Shown here: piece after piece, positions 42,457-50,441 of the stretch | How positions within the stretch are numbered: position 1 is the stretch's first letter | Layout of the letters: each line of letters opens with the position of its first letter | Source: Sulfurovum sp. | GTDB lineage: Bacteria > Campylobacterota > Campylobacteria > Campylobacterales > Sulfurovaceae | NCBI GenBank assembly: GCA_027063305.1 | Contig: JAMORY010000012.1 | Coordinates: 1 to 56,433, forward strand | Direction: 5' to 3' | DNA: 56,433 bases | Translations under genes and position numbers: made by a program | The notes under the pieces: model-generated | Database searches by the model: none | What the model saw: the letters and a program-made list of their open reading frames with translations, nothing else | Told to the model about the DNA's origin: nothing

Positions 42457-43203
42457 TTATTTCTTGATCTTAATAACTTTGTAACCTACATCATCACCTT
42501 CATAAACCGGTTCGAAAAGCACACCTTCACACTCTTTATAAAATTTGCCGTCAATATTGACATCCCGACAATCATCATCAGGAATAGTCGATACGATCGC
42601 ACCTACGACAATGGCACTACCCCAGAACCATGGCCAGTAACCGCCCCAACCCGGATAGTAGTGCGGCGGATGATGCCAATGCGGATGATGCCCATGATGG
42701 GGTGGACGATGATGCGGAGGATGCCCTCCATGTGGTGGTTTTCCATGTGGCGGCTTAGCATGCGGTGGACGGTTTCCATTCCCCGGTCTAATAGGCTTGA
42801 CCGGTTTTCCTGCACCCGGTTTTCCTGGTCTGTTCACCGGACGTGTGGTTGGTCGCTTAGCCGGTCTACTTGCAGGTCTGCTCGATATCGGACGGCTCGA
42901 TGTTGGACGACTGACTGCTGGACGTGTACTTCTATGGAAGTTCCCGCCTTGGTAACGGCTTCGGCTCGGTGCACGCATACGGCTGCTACTGAAGCCTCCG
43001 CGGCTTCGACTAAATCCACCGCTTCTCATACCGCCCGCACGCATGCCTCCGCCTCCGCGTCTGGCTTCTGCTTGCTGTAAGATGTTATACTCCACCTCAT
43101 ACGTTGCATCAGAGAGGTTCATTGAGACATGGACAGAAGGAGAGAAGAGCCCAAGTGCAATAAACGCCACTGCATATTTAACTACATTGATCGTTCTTTT
43201 CAT
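42457..43203 (-). CDS. Secreted low-complexity His/Pro/Arg-rich protein
   Basis: This 248-residue protein has a signal peptide (VVKYAVAFIALGLFSPSVHV). The mature part is built from low-complexity blocks: a Gly/Arg/Ser block (about 48-85), an Arg/Pro/Ser block with RP steps (about 90-135), and a Lys/Pro/His/Gly block (about 140-190, PPHGKPPHGGHPPHH). A membrane-like segment WFWGSAIVVGAIVSTI and an ordered tail DVNIDGKFYKECEGVLFEPVY follow, the tail recalling DUF6515-type ends. His clusters could bind metals. The start at 43203 follows GGGAGGCACAGTA; it overlaps the upstream DUF2092-like gene as TAATG, so both are one unit. Confidence 0.75.
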   Translation of the reverse strand: MKRTINVVKYAVAFIALGLFSPSVHVSMNLSDATYEVEYNILQQAEARRGGGGMRAGGMRSGGFSRSRGGFSSSRMRAPSRSRYQGGNFHRSTRPAVSRPTSSRPISSRPASRPAKRPTTRPVNRPGKPGAGKPVKPIRPGNGNRPPHAKPPHGKPPHGGHPPHHRPPHHGHHPHWHHPPHYYPGWGGYWPWFWGSAIVVGAIVSTIPDDDCRDVNIDGKFYKECEGVLFEPVYEGDDVGYKVIKIKK

Positions 43204-43973
43204 TACTGTGCCTCCCACTCATTTGCCGGTTCAATATCGATCTGAACCGCACCTTTTGGCTTCTCAAAGATAAAATCATTTGCTTTGAGGTATGGTTTGA
43301 GATCCCATTTCAAGACCGTTGAACTTCTCGGACGGAAGATCTCCGTCTTGTCGATCACGGTAAAACGTCTGATAACCGGATACTTTCCTACTGCGATCCA
43401 CACTTGAAACTCCTGTGTCGGTGTAGAGAAACCGATATGGTGACACGGCGTATCTTTGACATCGGAGATACCGAAGTAGTACCCCTTGCTCTTAGGCGGG
43501 ATACGCTTATCCAGATCGGTATAGAGGATATTTGCCAAAGAGGTCTTGATGTCGAACTTTTCAAAGAGATAATCCAGCGCATCGTCGATCTTCTTAGGCA
43601 CTTCCAGCGTACCGTAGTAGTTCATATCTTTATCGTAAACGGTAAAGTGACCGTTGTTGATGTAGTAACTTCTGTTCTTCAGATCCCCGTCCATTTCGAT
43701 GTGCAGTTGATTGGGACGCATCACATCCATGTGGATGTAATGGGTATAGGTTACCAGCATCTTGTCACTGTACATATCTTCATTGGTCGTGATCGCATCG
43801 ATGGAGAAACGTTTGAGCTTTCCCATAAAACGATACGAGTTCATCAAGATCCCCGACGGTACCGGAGTTGCCTGTGCCATAAGCCTAGGTGTTCGCACAT
43901 CCGACGATGCCGAAAGTGCCGACCCGCTCAGCACAAGAGCAGCGGCGATACATGTGTGTTTGATCCACTTCAT
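43203..43973 (-). CDS. Secreted DUF2092-like (LolA-fold) protein
   Basis: This 256-residue protein has a signal peptide (HTCIAAALVLSGSALSASS) and a mature part with long beta strands typical of LolA-like folds: FMGKLKRFSIDAITTNEDMY, RPNQLHIEMDGDLKNRSYYINNGHFTVYDKDMNYY and GKYPVIRRFTVIDKT. This matches DUF2092, whose function is unknown; LolA-like pockets bind lipids. Conserved partnership with the His/Pro/Arg-rich gene downstream suggests a shared envelope task. Confidence 0.78.
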   Translation of the reverse strand: MKWIKHTCIAAALVLSGSALSASSDVRTPRLMAQATPVPSGILMNSYRFMGKLKRFSIDAITTNEDMYSDKMLVTYTHYIHMDVMRPNQLHIEMDGDLKNRSYYINNGHFTVYDKDMNYYGTLEVPKKIDDALDYLFEKFDIKTSLANILYTDLDKRIPPKSKGYYFGISDVKDTPCHHIGFSTPTQEFQVWIAVGKYPVIRRFTVIDKTEIFRPRSSTVLKWDLKPYLKANDFIFEKPKGAVQIDIEPANEWEAQ

Positions 43974-44120
43974 TGATCCTCCTCAAGATTTTTAAGTATG
44001 ATGGGATTATTCTATCGGTTTTCCCCTTAAATATGTTTCATATCTTAAAATGAGAACTTTGCTAAGGCTTTTTTGTATATAATAGAATATCTTATGAAAA
44101 TATACGAAGAAAGGTAACTT

Positions 44121-44546
44121 ATGGCTTTAGCTATCGACCCTCGAACACTCGATTATGTTGCACTTGGTATCTTTGTGACGGTATCGATCTTTTTGATCTA
44201 TCTGATCATCTTTATCCACGATATCCCTTACGAGATAGCCAAAAAACGTGAACATCCGCACAGAGACGCCATACATGTCGCCGGCTGGGTGAGCCTCTTT
44301 CTGCTTCATACCATCTGGCCGTTCCTCTGGATATGGGCGTACCTCTACAAACCCGGTCAGGGCTGGGGTGCAGAGACGGTACAGGTAGAGCCCTCCGAAG
44401 AGCTCAAAGGGCAGCTCAGACTCATTGACAAACTCAATGAGAAAGTCGAGAGACTTGAGAAGAAGCTCGCAGCCGCAGAGCAGAACCTCGATACCTACGA
44501 CAAAGAGGTACAGGGGATGACACAGAGCAAAGGAGGTAACACCTAA
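44121..44546 (+). CDS. DUF3302 (YiaW-like) membrane protein
   Basis: This 141-residue protein has two hydrophobic helices (about residues 11-33, YVALGIFVTVSIFLIYLIIFI, and 53-75, VAGWVSLFLLHTIWPFLWIW) and a C-terminal coiled coil (about 95-130, LIDKLNEKVERLEKKLAAAE). This is the DUF3302 pattern, as in E. coli YiaW, which is next to the HlyD-type gene yiaV; the same pairing occurs here. AAAGG precedes the ATG, and an upstream TATAAT near 44076 is a likely -10. It overlaps the next gene by one base. Confidence 0.87.
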   Translation: MALAIDPRTLDYVALGIFVTVSIFLIYLIIFIHDIPYEIAKKREHPHRDAIHVAGWVSLFLLHTIWPFLWIWAYLYKPGQGWGAETVQVEPSEELKGQLRLIDKLNEKVERLEKKLAAAEQNLDTYDKEVQGMTQSKGGNT

Positions 44547-45502
44547 TGGAAACCTTAATGCTCCTGACCTACATCACCTTCTGTTGGATCATCTTCAAGG
44601 TCTTTAAAATAGAAGTTAACAAATGGTCGCTAACAACCGCTATTTTAGGCGGGGTGGTACTTATTGGTTCAATGTTGATGGGAATGGCATACTTCCATCC
44701 CGGTTCCCGTACGGCACGTACCTACTTCGTTACCACCGGTATCGTCTCAAATGTCAAAGGCAAGGTCATCGAAGTCGATGCCAAAGCGAACGAGCCTCTG
44801 CACAAAGGGGATGTGCTCTTCAAGATCGACCCTACACCCTACCAAGCGGCATACGACGCTGCCAGAGCACAACTAGAATTCGCACAACAGCGTCTTGAGG
44901 ACAGCATCCGTCTTCAAAAGACCGCAGGCGGTTCCAAGTTCGAAGTCTATCGCTGGGAGAAAGAGGTCGCTACGGCAAAAGCCCAGCTCGACAAAGCAAA
45001 GTTCGACCTTGAAAGCTGTACCATCAAAGCACCGGCTGACGGTTTCGTGACACATGTACGTGTGCGTCCGGGACAGATGGCGGTCAACATCCCTGCCCTG
45101 CCTGCAATGACCTTTGTCGATGCAAGTTCCGAAACCCTCATCGCAGGCTTCGGTCCCGAACCGTTGGAGAATATCGATCCGGGTGACCCTGCGGAGGTGA
45201 TCTTTCCGAGTATTCCAGGGCGTACCTTCCAAGGTAAAGTGGTACGTGTACTCCCAGCATTGGCAGAAGGAGAGTTGACGACCAACAGAAATATGTACTC
45301 GCTTACCACCAGACTCCCCGAAGGGCAGATCCCCGTGGTCATCAAACTCGATACACCACTCAATGAAATCGGCCTTCCGATGGGGGTTGACGCCATCGCT
45401 GCGGTCTACGGTGTGCAAGAGGGGTTCTGGTCGCATGTGGCGATCATTAGAAAGATCCTGCTCCGTATGATGAGCTGGCAATACTTCCTACGCTTCCATT
45501 AA
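44546..45502 (+). CDS. HlyD-family membrane fusion protein (YiaV/YibH-like)
   Basis: This 318-residue protein has two N-terminal membrane segments (LLTYITFCWIIFKVFKI, LTTAILGGVVLIGSMLMGMAYF), a lipoyl/hairpin region (VSNVKGKVIEVDAKANEPLHKGDVLFKIDPTPYQAAYDAARAQL, about 65-110, in parts) with a coiled-coil hairpin, and beta-barrel segments after it. It should bridge an inner-membrane protein and the outer-membrane factor encoded next. No RND or ABC pump gene is nearby, which is the normal situation for the YiaV/YibH group. Confidence 0.87.
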   Translation: METLMLLTYITFCWIIFKVFKIEVNKWSLTTAILGGVVLIGSMLMGMAYFHPGSRTARTYFVTTGIVSNVKGKVIEVDAKANEPLHKGDVLFKIDPTPYQAAYDAARAQLEFAQQRLEDSIRLQKTAGGSKFEVYRWEKEVATAKAQLDKAKFDLESCTIKAPADGFVTHVRVRPGQMAVNIPALPAMTFVDASSETLIAGFGPEPLENIDPGDPAEVIFPSIPGRTFQGKVVRVLPALAEGELTTNRNMYSLTTRLPEGQIPVVIKLDTPLNEIGLPMGVDAIAAVYGVQEGFWSHVAIIRKILLRMMSWQYFLRFH

Positions 45503-45513
45503 GGAGAAGATAG

Positions 45514-46893
45514 ATGATACGTAAGATCCTACTTTCCGCTACAGCCGCCGTACTGCTTGGCGGTTGTACCCAATACAATGTCACCCCTGCAAAAGAGGTA
45601 CACCAAGCAACCCATCAGAACATCGCTCAAGCCCCCGAACATTTTCAAAGCAGCTTTGTCGGAGGTAAAGTGCAGGACGGATGGCTGCGAAACTTCCGTG
45701 ACCCGATCCTCAACAGACTGGTCAAAGAGGGGCAACAGCACAACCCCGACCTTCTGCTTGCGGCAACACGCATCGAAAAATCCGCTTCCATACTGGCACT
45801 CACCCATTCGGGTATGATGCCTCAACTCAATCTGGTCGGCGGGTACACCTATGCGAACAAAGAACTGTTCGGACACCATGACAGCGGGAGTATCGCCCTT
45901 TCATTGGGGTGGGAGCCCGACCTCTGGGGGCGTGTTGCCAATGCCGTCGCTTCCGATGCCGAAATGACCATAGCGACCATGGCAGACTTCGAGTGGGCAA
46001 GACAATCCCTCTCCGCACAGACAGCCAGAGCATGGTTCCTGCTTGGCTCGGATAAGATGATCTATGACTTCCAAAAACAGGTACTCTATATCCAAAAAAA
46101 AGCGGCGAAGGTCTTGGCAGAACGTGCCAACATCGGTGCAAGCAATATGCGAGACGTACATATGATGCGCGGTATGGTCGCCGAAGCGCAGGACAATGTG
46201 CTTGCTGCACGCATGATGATGGAGCAGGATACACGTGCACTCGAAACACTGATCGGACGCTACCCTGCCAATGCCATCAAAGCCAAACGCCTGCGTGCCG
46301 TTACGGGCAATGTACCAAGCGGTATTCCGCTCGATCTGCTCAATCGCCGTGCCGATATCGTTGCCGCACAGTTTCGTGTGGCATCGGCATTCCACAAGAC
46401 AGAGAGTATGGCACTCTTGAAACTGCCGCGTATCACCCTTGAGGGACAGCTTGGTGCCGATGTGATCCAAGATACTATCGCACGTTTTATCGGCGGTATC
46501 TTCATGCCGGTATTTGATGCAGGGCGTGTCGATGCGCTTATCGCCTCAGCCAGTGCCGACCAAAAAGCGGCACTGGCCAACTACCAAAGCGTCGTTCTCA
46601 ACGCTTACCGCGAAGTGGAGAATTCCCTTGCCAACGACCGTCACTTGATGCATCGAGAGCGCTACCTCAATACCATGGTACACGAGTTCAAAACCGCATA
46701 CGATATGACCAACGAGAATTACAAGATCGGTCAGGGCACCATTCTTGACGTGCTCAATGCACAAAGCAAGTGGATCAATGCGCGCATTCTTCAGACACAG
46801 GTACGCAAAGAGCGCCTTGTCAACCGTGTGAACCTCCACTTGGCACTTGGCGGTAGTTTCGACCACTGCGCTCCCAAAAAGAAGGCGAAATAG
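45514..46893 (+). CDS. TolC/OprM-type outer-membrane factor lipoprotein
   Basis: This 459-residue protein has a lipoprotein signal (AAVLLGGC, Cys about residue 18) and the two tandem OEP repeats of the NodT/OprM family: NPDLLLAATRIEKSASILALTHSGMMPQLNL, LSLGWEPDLWGRV, GIPLDLLNRRADIVAAQFRVA and MPVFDAGRVDALIASASADQKAALANYQ. It forms the outer-membrane exit duct for the HlyD partner. It lies 11 bases after the HlyD gene and directly abuts the antiporter gene. Confidence 0.92.
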   Translation: MIRKILLSATAAVLLGGCTQYNVTPAKEVHQATHQNIAQAPEHFQSSFVGGKVQDGWLRNFRDPILNRLVKEGQQHNPDLLLAATRIEKSASILALTHSGMMPQLNLVGGYTYANKELFGHHDSGSIALSLGWEPDLWGRVANAVASDAEMTIATMADFEWARQSLSAQTARAWFLLGSDKMIYDFQKQVLYIQKKAAKVLAERANIGASNMRDVHMMRGMVAEAQDNVLAARMMMEQDTRALETLIGRYPANAIKAKRLRAVTGNVPSGIPLDLLNRRADIVAAQFRVASAFHKTESMALLKLPRITLEGQLGADVIQDTIARFIGGIFMPVFDAGRVDALIASASADQKAALANYQSVVLNAYREVENSLANDRHLMHRERYLNTMVHEFKTAYDMTNENYKIGQGTILDVLNAQSKWINARILQTQVRKERLVNRVNLHLALGGSFDHCAPKKKAK

Positions 46894-48105
46894 ATGCATG
46901 AACATCTCGTCTTTCTTGGGATCAGCCTCGTTATCCTTGGATACGGGCTCTTCTCCAAACTCTTGGGGAAATACAATATCTCCGGTCCCATGGTCTTTAC
47001 GGGTGTGGGGATGATCCTCTCTCCGCTTGTTCTTGGCGGAGAGCCCATCAGGGTCAATGCCGAAGCGGTACAGATCGTAGCGGAGATCACCCTGATCGTC
47101 GTCCTCTTCTCTGATGCGGCGGCGCTTAACCTTAATCAACTCAAAGCCCACTGGCGGCTTCCGACACGACTGCTCTTTATCGCACTCCCCATTACCATCA
47201 TATTGGCAACATTAACCGCAATGTGGTTCTTTCCACAAGAAAATACACTCTATGTGCTTCTTCTAGCACTCATTCTTGCACCTACCGATGCGGCATTGGG
47301 CAAGATCGTTGTAAGCGATACTCGTATCCCCGTAACAGTAAGAAACACCATCAATGTCGAGAGTGGTCTTAATGACGGCATTGTCTTTCCAGTACTTTTG
47401 ACCGTACTTACCATGATAAGCTCAGGAGCCGACACCGCACAAAGCGGCTGGATGGGATACATCGCACAGCAGATCGTCATCGGTGCGATCGCCGGTGCAT
47501 TTGTAGGCTGGAGCGGAGCGCACCTTATGGTAAAAGCCTTGAAAAAGGGGTGGATGGAGTATCAATACAGTAACCTCGCCCCTATCGCCCTTGCAATCTT
47601 CTCGTTCTACTTTGCCGAGCATTTCCAAGGCAACGGCTACATCGCCGCCTTTTTCGCAGGTCTCTTCTTAGGCAACACAAGCGAACTGCTCAGAGAGCAT
47701 GTGGAGAACTTTGCCGAAAGCGAGGGGGAGTTCCTTATTATGATAAGCTTCCTTATCTTTGGTCTTGTCTTCATCCCAGCCACCATCACCTACTGGGACG
47801 GCAAAGCGCTTCTTTTTGCTATCTTGAGTCTGACGGTACTACGTATGTTGCCTGTGGTCTTGAGCTTCGGTTTCTTTAAAGTCGACCTTGCTACCCGCCT
47901 TTTTTACGGCTGGTTCGGTCCAAGAGGGATCGCCTCGATCCTCTACATTCTGGTAGCCGTCGGTCAACTAGGAGATATCAAAGGGCATGAAGAGATCTTT
48001 GCCGTAGCTTCACTAAGCATTTTGCTAAGTATCATTCTGCATGGACTCAGTGCACAGCCTTTGGCAGTATGGTATGCCAAAAGCCATCAGACTAATAAAG
48101 CGTGA
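46894..48105 (+). CDS. CPA1-type cation/proton antiporter
   Basis: This 403-residue protein has 11 to 12 hydrophobic segments and the NhaP/CPA1 core sites: LLLALILAPTDAALGKIV (with the TDAALG unwound segment) and NVESGLNDGIVFPVLL (the NES-ND motif with the ion-binding Asp), plus WFGPRGIASILYILVA. It would exchange Na+ or K+ for protons. It starts at the base after the stop of the outer-membrane factor gene, so it is in the same operon as the efflux parts; whether it works with them or only shares their control is open. Confidence 0.88.
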   Translation: MHEHLVFLGISLVILGYGLFSKLLGKYNISGPMVFTGVGMILSPLVLGGEPIRVNAEAVQIVAEITLIVVLFSDAAALNLNQLKAHWRLPTRLLFIALPITIILATLTAMWFFPQENTLYVLLLALILAPTDAALGKIVVSDTRIPVTVRNTINVESGLNDGIVFPVLLTVLTMISSGADTAQSGWMGYIAQQIVIGAIAGAFVGWSGAHLMVKALKKGWMEYQYSNLAPIALAIFSFYFAEHFQGNGYIAAFFAGLFLGNTSELLREHVENFAESEGEFLIMISFLIFGLVFIPATITYWDGKALLFAILSLTVLRMLPVVLSFGFFKVDLATRLFYGWFGPRGIASILYILVAVGQLGDIKGHEEIFAVASLSILLSIILHGLSAQPLAVWYAKSHQTNKA

Positions 48106-48115
48106 TCTATCTGTA

Positions 48116-48253
48116 ATGGCGCTCATGCATGACAATCCAAAGTTCATCGAGGGTATGAAAGCGGCAAAAGAAGAACTTGCCAACGCACCCGCACCGAATG
48201 CGAAGATGTGTGAAAAAGAAACGGAGATACTCTCAAGGTTTCCGCTCTTTTAA
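48116..48253 (+). CDS. Possible small protein downstream of the antiporter
   Basis: This 45-residue frame reads MALMHDNPKFIEGMKAAKEEL at its start and ends in LSRFPLF. The composition (amphipathic helix, then an Ala/Pro linker and a Cys) looks like a real peptide, and it lies ten bases after the antiporter stop. No strong ribosome binding site is seen. Its stop overlaps the stop of the convergent synthetase-domain gene by four bases. It is reported with low confidence. Confidence 0.4.
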   Translation: MALMHDNPKFIEGMKAAKEELANAPAPNAKMCEKETEILSRFPLF

Positions 48254-50349
48254 GATATATGTTCACTGAAGTGATCCATTTTAAACTCTGTTTTGGTCAA
48301 CTGTTCAAAACGGAACTTTGCACGTAGAAAGGTAAAGCGCGGTTCGTTCTTGTATATTTTAAAGAGTTGTCTTATCATGTTTTGTTGATGGAACGCCTCA
48401 AGGTGGCGGCGACTAAGTGGCGACATGCTTCGCTTTGAGGGCTCTTTGGTACAGTCTTCCAGCCGTTCACACCCCTCTACCACCAAAAATTTGTATGCAG
48501 CCAACTCATAGAAGAAAAGGTCGCTTGTTTTGATCTTGTCGTATGCGGAGTAGCGGATGATCTGTTTGAGCGCATTGATAGGGAGAATAAAGCCGTGCCA
48601 AAGCAGTGTCGTATAGAACTTGACAATATATCCAACATTCTTGATCTTGTTGTGCGCAAGCAGGGTTTGAAAGTGTGTAAGAAGTTCGGGTGTGATATAC
48701 CGTTCTCTAAATCGTGCTACTTCATTGCCGATACGGGCATGTTCCTGCGGTGACTCATTAATAAGCAATTCCCATTCACGCGCAAGTACATCGGTACGAT
48801 GCACGATCTTCAGGAACGCCGCATCGTCACTCTTGATCTCATGCAGCTCTTCAGGGGTCAGTTCGTTAAGCTGTGTCAGTACATCTTTAAACAGACGCAG
48901 ATTGGTCTCATAGCTGACCAACTGCCTCTCTCTCTCACTCATCACCCCCTCTCCTGTGTGAATAAGCCCCAATCCATACTGCTGTGCCAACTGCTGGTAG
49001 CGCAGTATCACGATGATCGTCAGAAGATTGCTTTTATAGATGGTCTCATCAGCTTTGAGCTTATCGTAGATTGCGAGGTATTTCTTCAGTGCTGTAGCGA
49101 CGAAATGGTAGATATCTACACTGTTGAAATAGCTTCGGTGGTTTGCCAGTCCATAGCGCACAAAAGCGCTCTGCATCAAAAAGAGTATTTCCAACGTCGG
49201 GTGTTTCTGCATGGCGGCAACCCCTTCAAGCTCGCTAGCCAAAGCTTCGATACGCTGTACGTAATCACGTCTGGATATCTCATGGCTCTTAAGAAGCTCC
49301 TCTAGCTCCTCACTGCGTTGAGTGTAGGAGAGGTAGGTTCGGTACGCCTCCTCATCCAGCCGTTCAAGCACACTCTTGACAAAGGTGTACCCATGCCGAT
49401 ATCCCACTTCGAACTGTGCTTGTTCTGTATCGACCTGAAGCCGTTCGAACTGCATCTCAAGGTTCTTCATCGTATCGGAGAGCAGACTCCATTGTGCGGC
49501 GATCTTCTCACTGCGTCCCACCCCTTTTGCCTGAATGTTGTAACTGTTTCGGTGCTCCATGCTCGACCACATATTCTCGAACTGTGTATGGAGTTGCAGC
49601 TCCACATTGAAAAGATGGCGGAAGGATCGAAGCAGGGTCGTATCGTCCATTGACAGTGCATAGGCATCTGCCTCCAATGGCTCGGCATTTTCGAACGATG
49701 CGTCAAAACGCGGATTAAAACAGCTATGGTCACAGTGAAGCCCCTGATAGCCGCTCTTTCGCTTAACCGTATAAAAACCGTAGATCAAATGGTCGTCGGT
49801 ACGGTGGTCGTAAGAGAAGAAGCTGTAAAGCGCACGCGCCACCCATTCGCGCTCATAAGGACTGGCATAGATAAACTGCATCCCAATGAGATCATGCAAT
49901 ACACCCCCTTTGAAGAAGATCTTTTCAGGCGCTTCGAGTATCGACGGGTTCTTCAACCCAAGTTTGATGAGTTTCTTGATGACACTATCGGTATATTTGT
50001 AACGTATCTTCACACTTGTTACGCCAGAGTGGCGCAGTACCGTCATCTCTTTGTGGTAAGGGCGCTGCACAGCACACTGCTGCAAGTAGCCGATAAGACT
50101 CTGCGTAAAACGCGGAAGCAGACCGTTCGGTGGGATGTCGCTTCCTCTAAGAGGATCGATACCGACGAGTTCATAGTAGTAGGAGATAGACGCCATCACC
50201 CTCTCTTCAAAGTCAGCAAGCCCCCTCTCTCCCAGCTTCTTGGGCGCATCTTGATCCTGCATGCTCTGTGCTACGAAAGGGCGTAACATCTCCAGAGGGC
50301 GGAAGGTGGCATCGGGTGTAAAGTTCAATATCTCAATATAGGAGTGCAT
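48250..50349 (-). CDS. Large protein with RelA/SpoT-type synthetase domain
   Basis: This 699-residue protein holds a pyrophosphokinase-like domain in residues about 100-275. Motifs seen are VKIRYKYTDSVIKKL (the basic ATP-contact block, about 113-127), HDLIGMQF (Asp153; the usual Arg two places later is Gln), VKRKSGYQGLH (the GYQSLH loop, about 195-205), and VELQLHTQFENMWSSMEH (catalytic Glu250). There is no HD hydrolase domain, TGS or ACT domain. The remaining 420 residues look helical with no family recognised. The housekeeping RelA/SpoT protein would normally be elsewhere. It may make (p)ppGpp or a related nucleotide, or modify another target. GAGG precedes the ATG. Confidence 0.72.
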   Translation of the reverse strand: MHSYIEILNFTPDATFRPLEMLRPFVAQSMQDQDAPKKLGERGLADFEERVMASISYYYELVGIDPLRGSDIPPNGLLPRFTQSLIGYLQQCAVQRPYHKEMTVLRHSGVTSVKIRYKYTDSVIKKLIKLGLKNPSILEAPEKIFFKGGVLHDLIGMQFIYASPYEREWVARALYSFFSYDHRTDDHLIYGFYTVKRKSGYQGLHCDHSCFNPRFDASFENAEPLEADAYALSMDDTTLLRSFRHLFNVELQLHTQFENMWSSMEHRNSYNIQAKGVGRSEKIAAQWSLLSDTMKNLEMQFERLQVDTEQAQFEVGYRHGYTFVKSVLERLDEEAYRTYLSYTQRSEELEELLKSHEISRRDYVQRIEALASELEGVAAMQKHPTLEILFLMQSAFVRYGLANHRSYFNSVDIYHFVATALKKYLAIYDKLKADETIYKSNLLTIIVILRYQQLAQQYGLGLIHTGEGVMSERERQLVSYETNLRLFKDVLTQLNELTPEELHEIKSDDAAFLKIVHRTDVLAREWELLINESPQEHARIGNEVARFRERYITPELLTHFQTLLAHNKIKNVGYIVKFYTTLLWHGFILPINALKQIIRYSAYDKIKTSDLFFYELAAYKFLVVEGCERLEDCTKEPSKRSMSPLSRRHLEAFHQQNMIRQLFKIYKNEPRFTFLRAKFRFEQLTKTEFKMDHFSEHIS

Positions 50350-50441
50350 CTCTATCCTCGCTCAAATAAGTATCCTGCCATTATACTTTTGATTTCCATA
50401 ATTTTTATGTTAGAATCTTCCTAACCTATCAAAAAGTAGTC

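Noticed and set aside
42454-43080. A plus-strand frame rich in Met, Arg, Ser and Thr
   Set aside because: It is the antisense of the low-complexity His/Pro/Arg-rich gene, which has a signal peptide and ribosome binding site.
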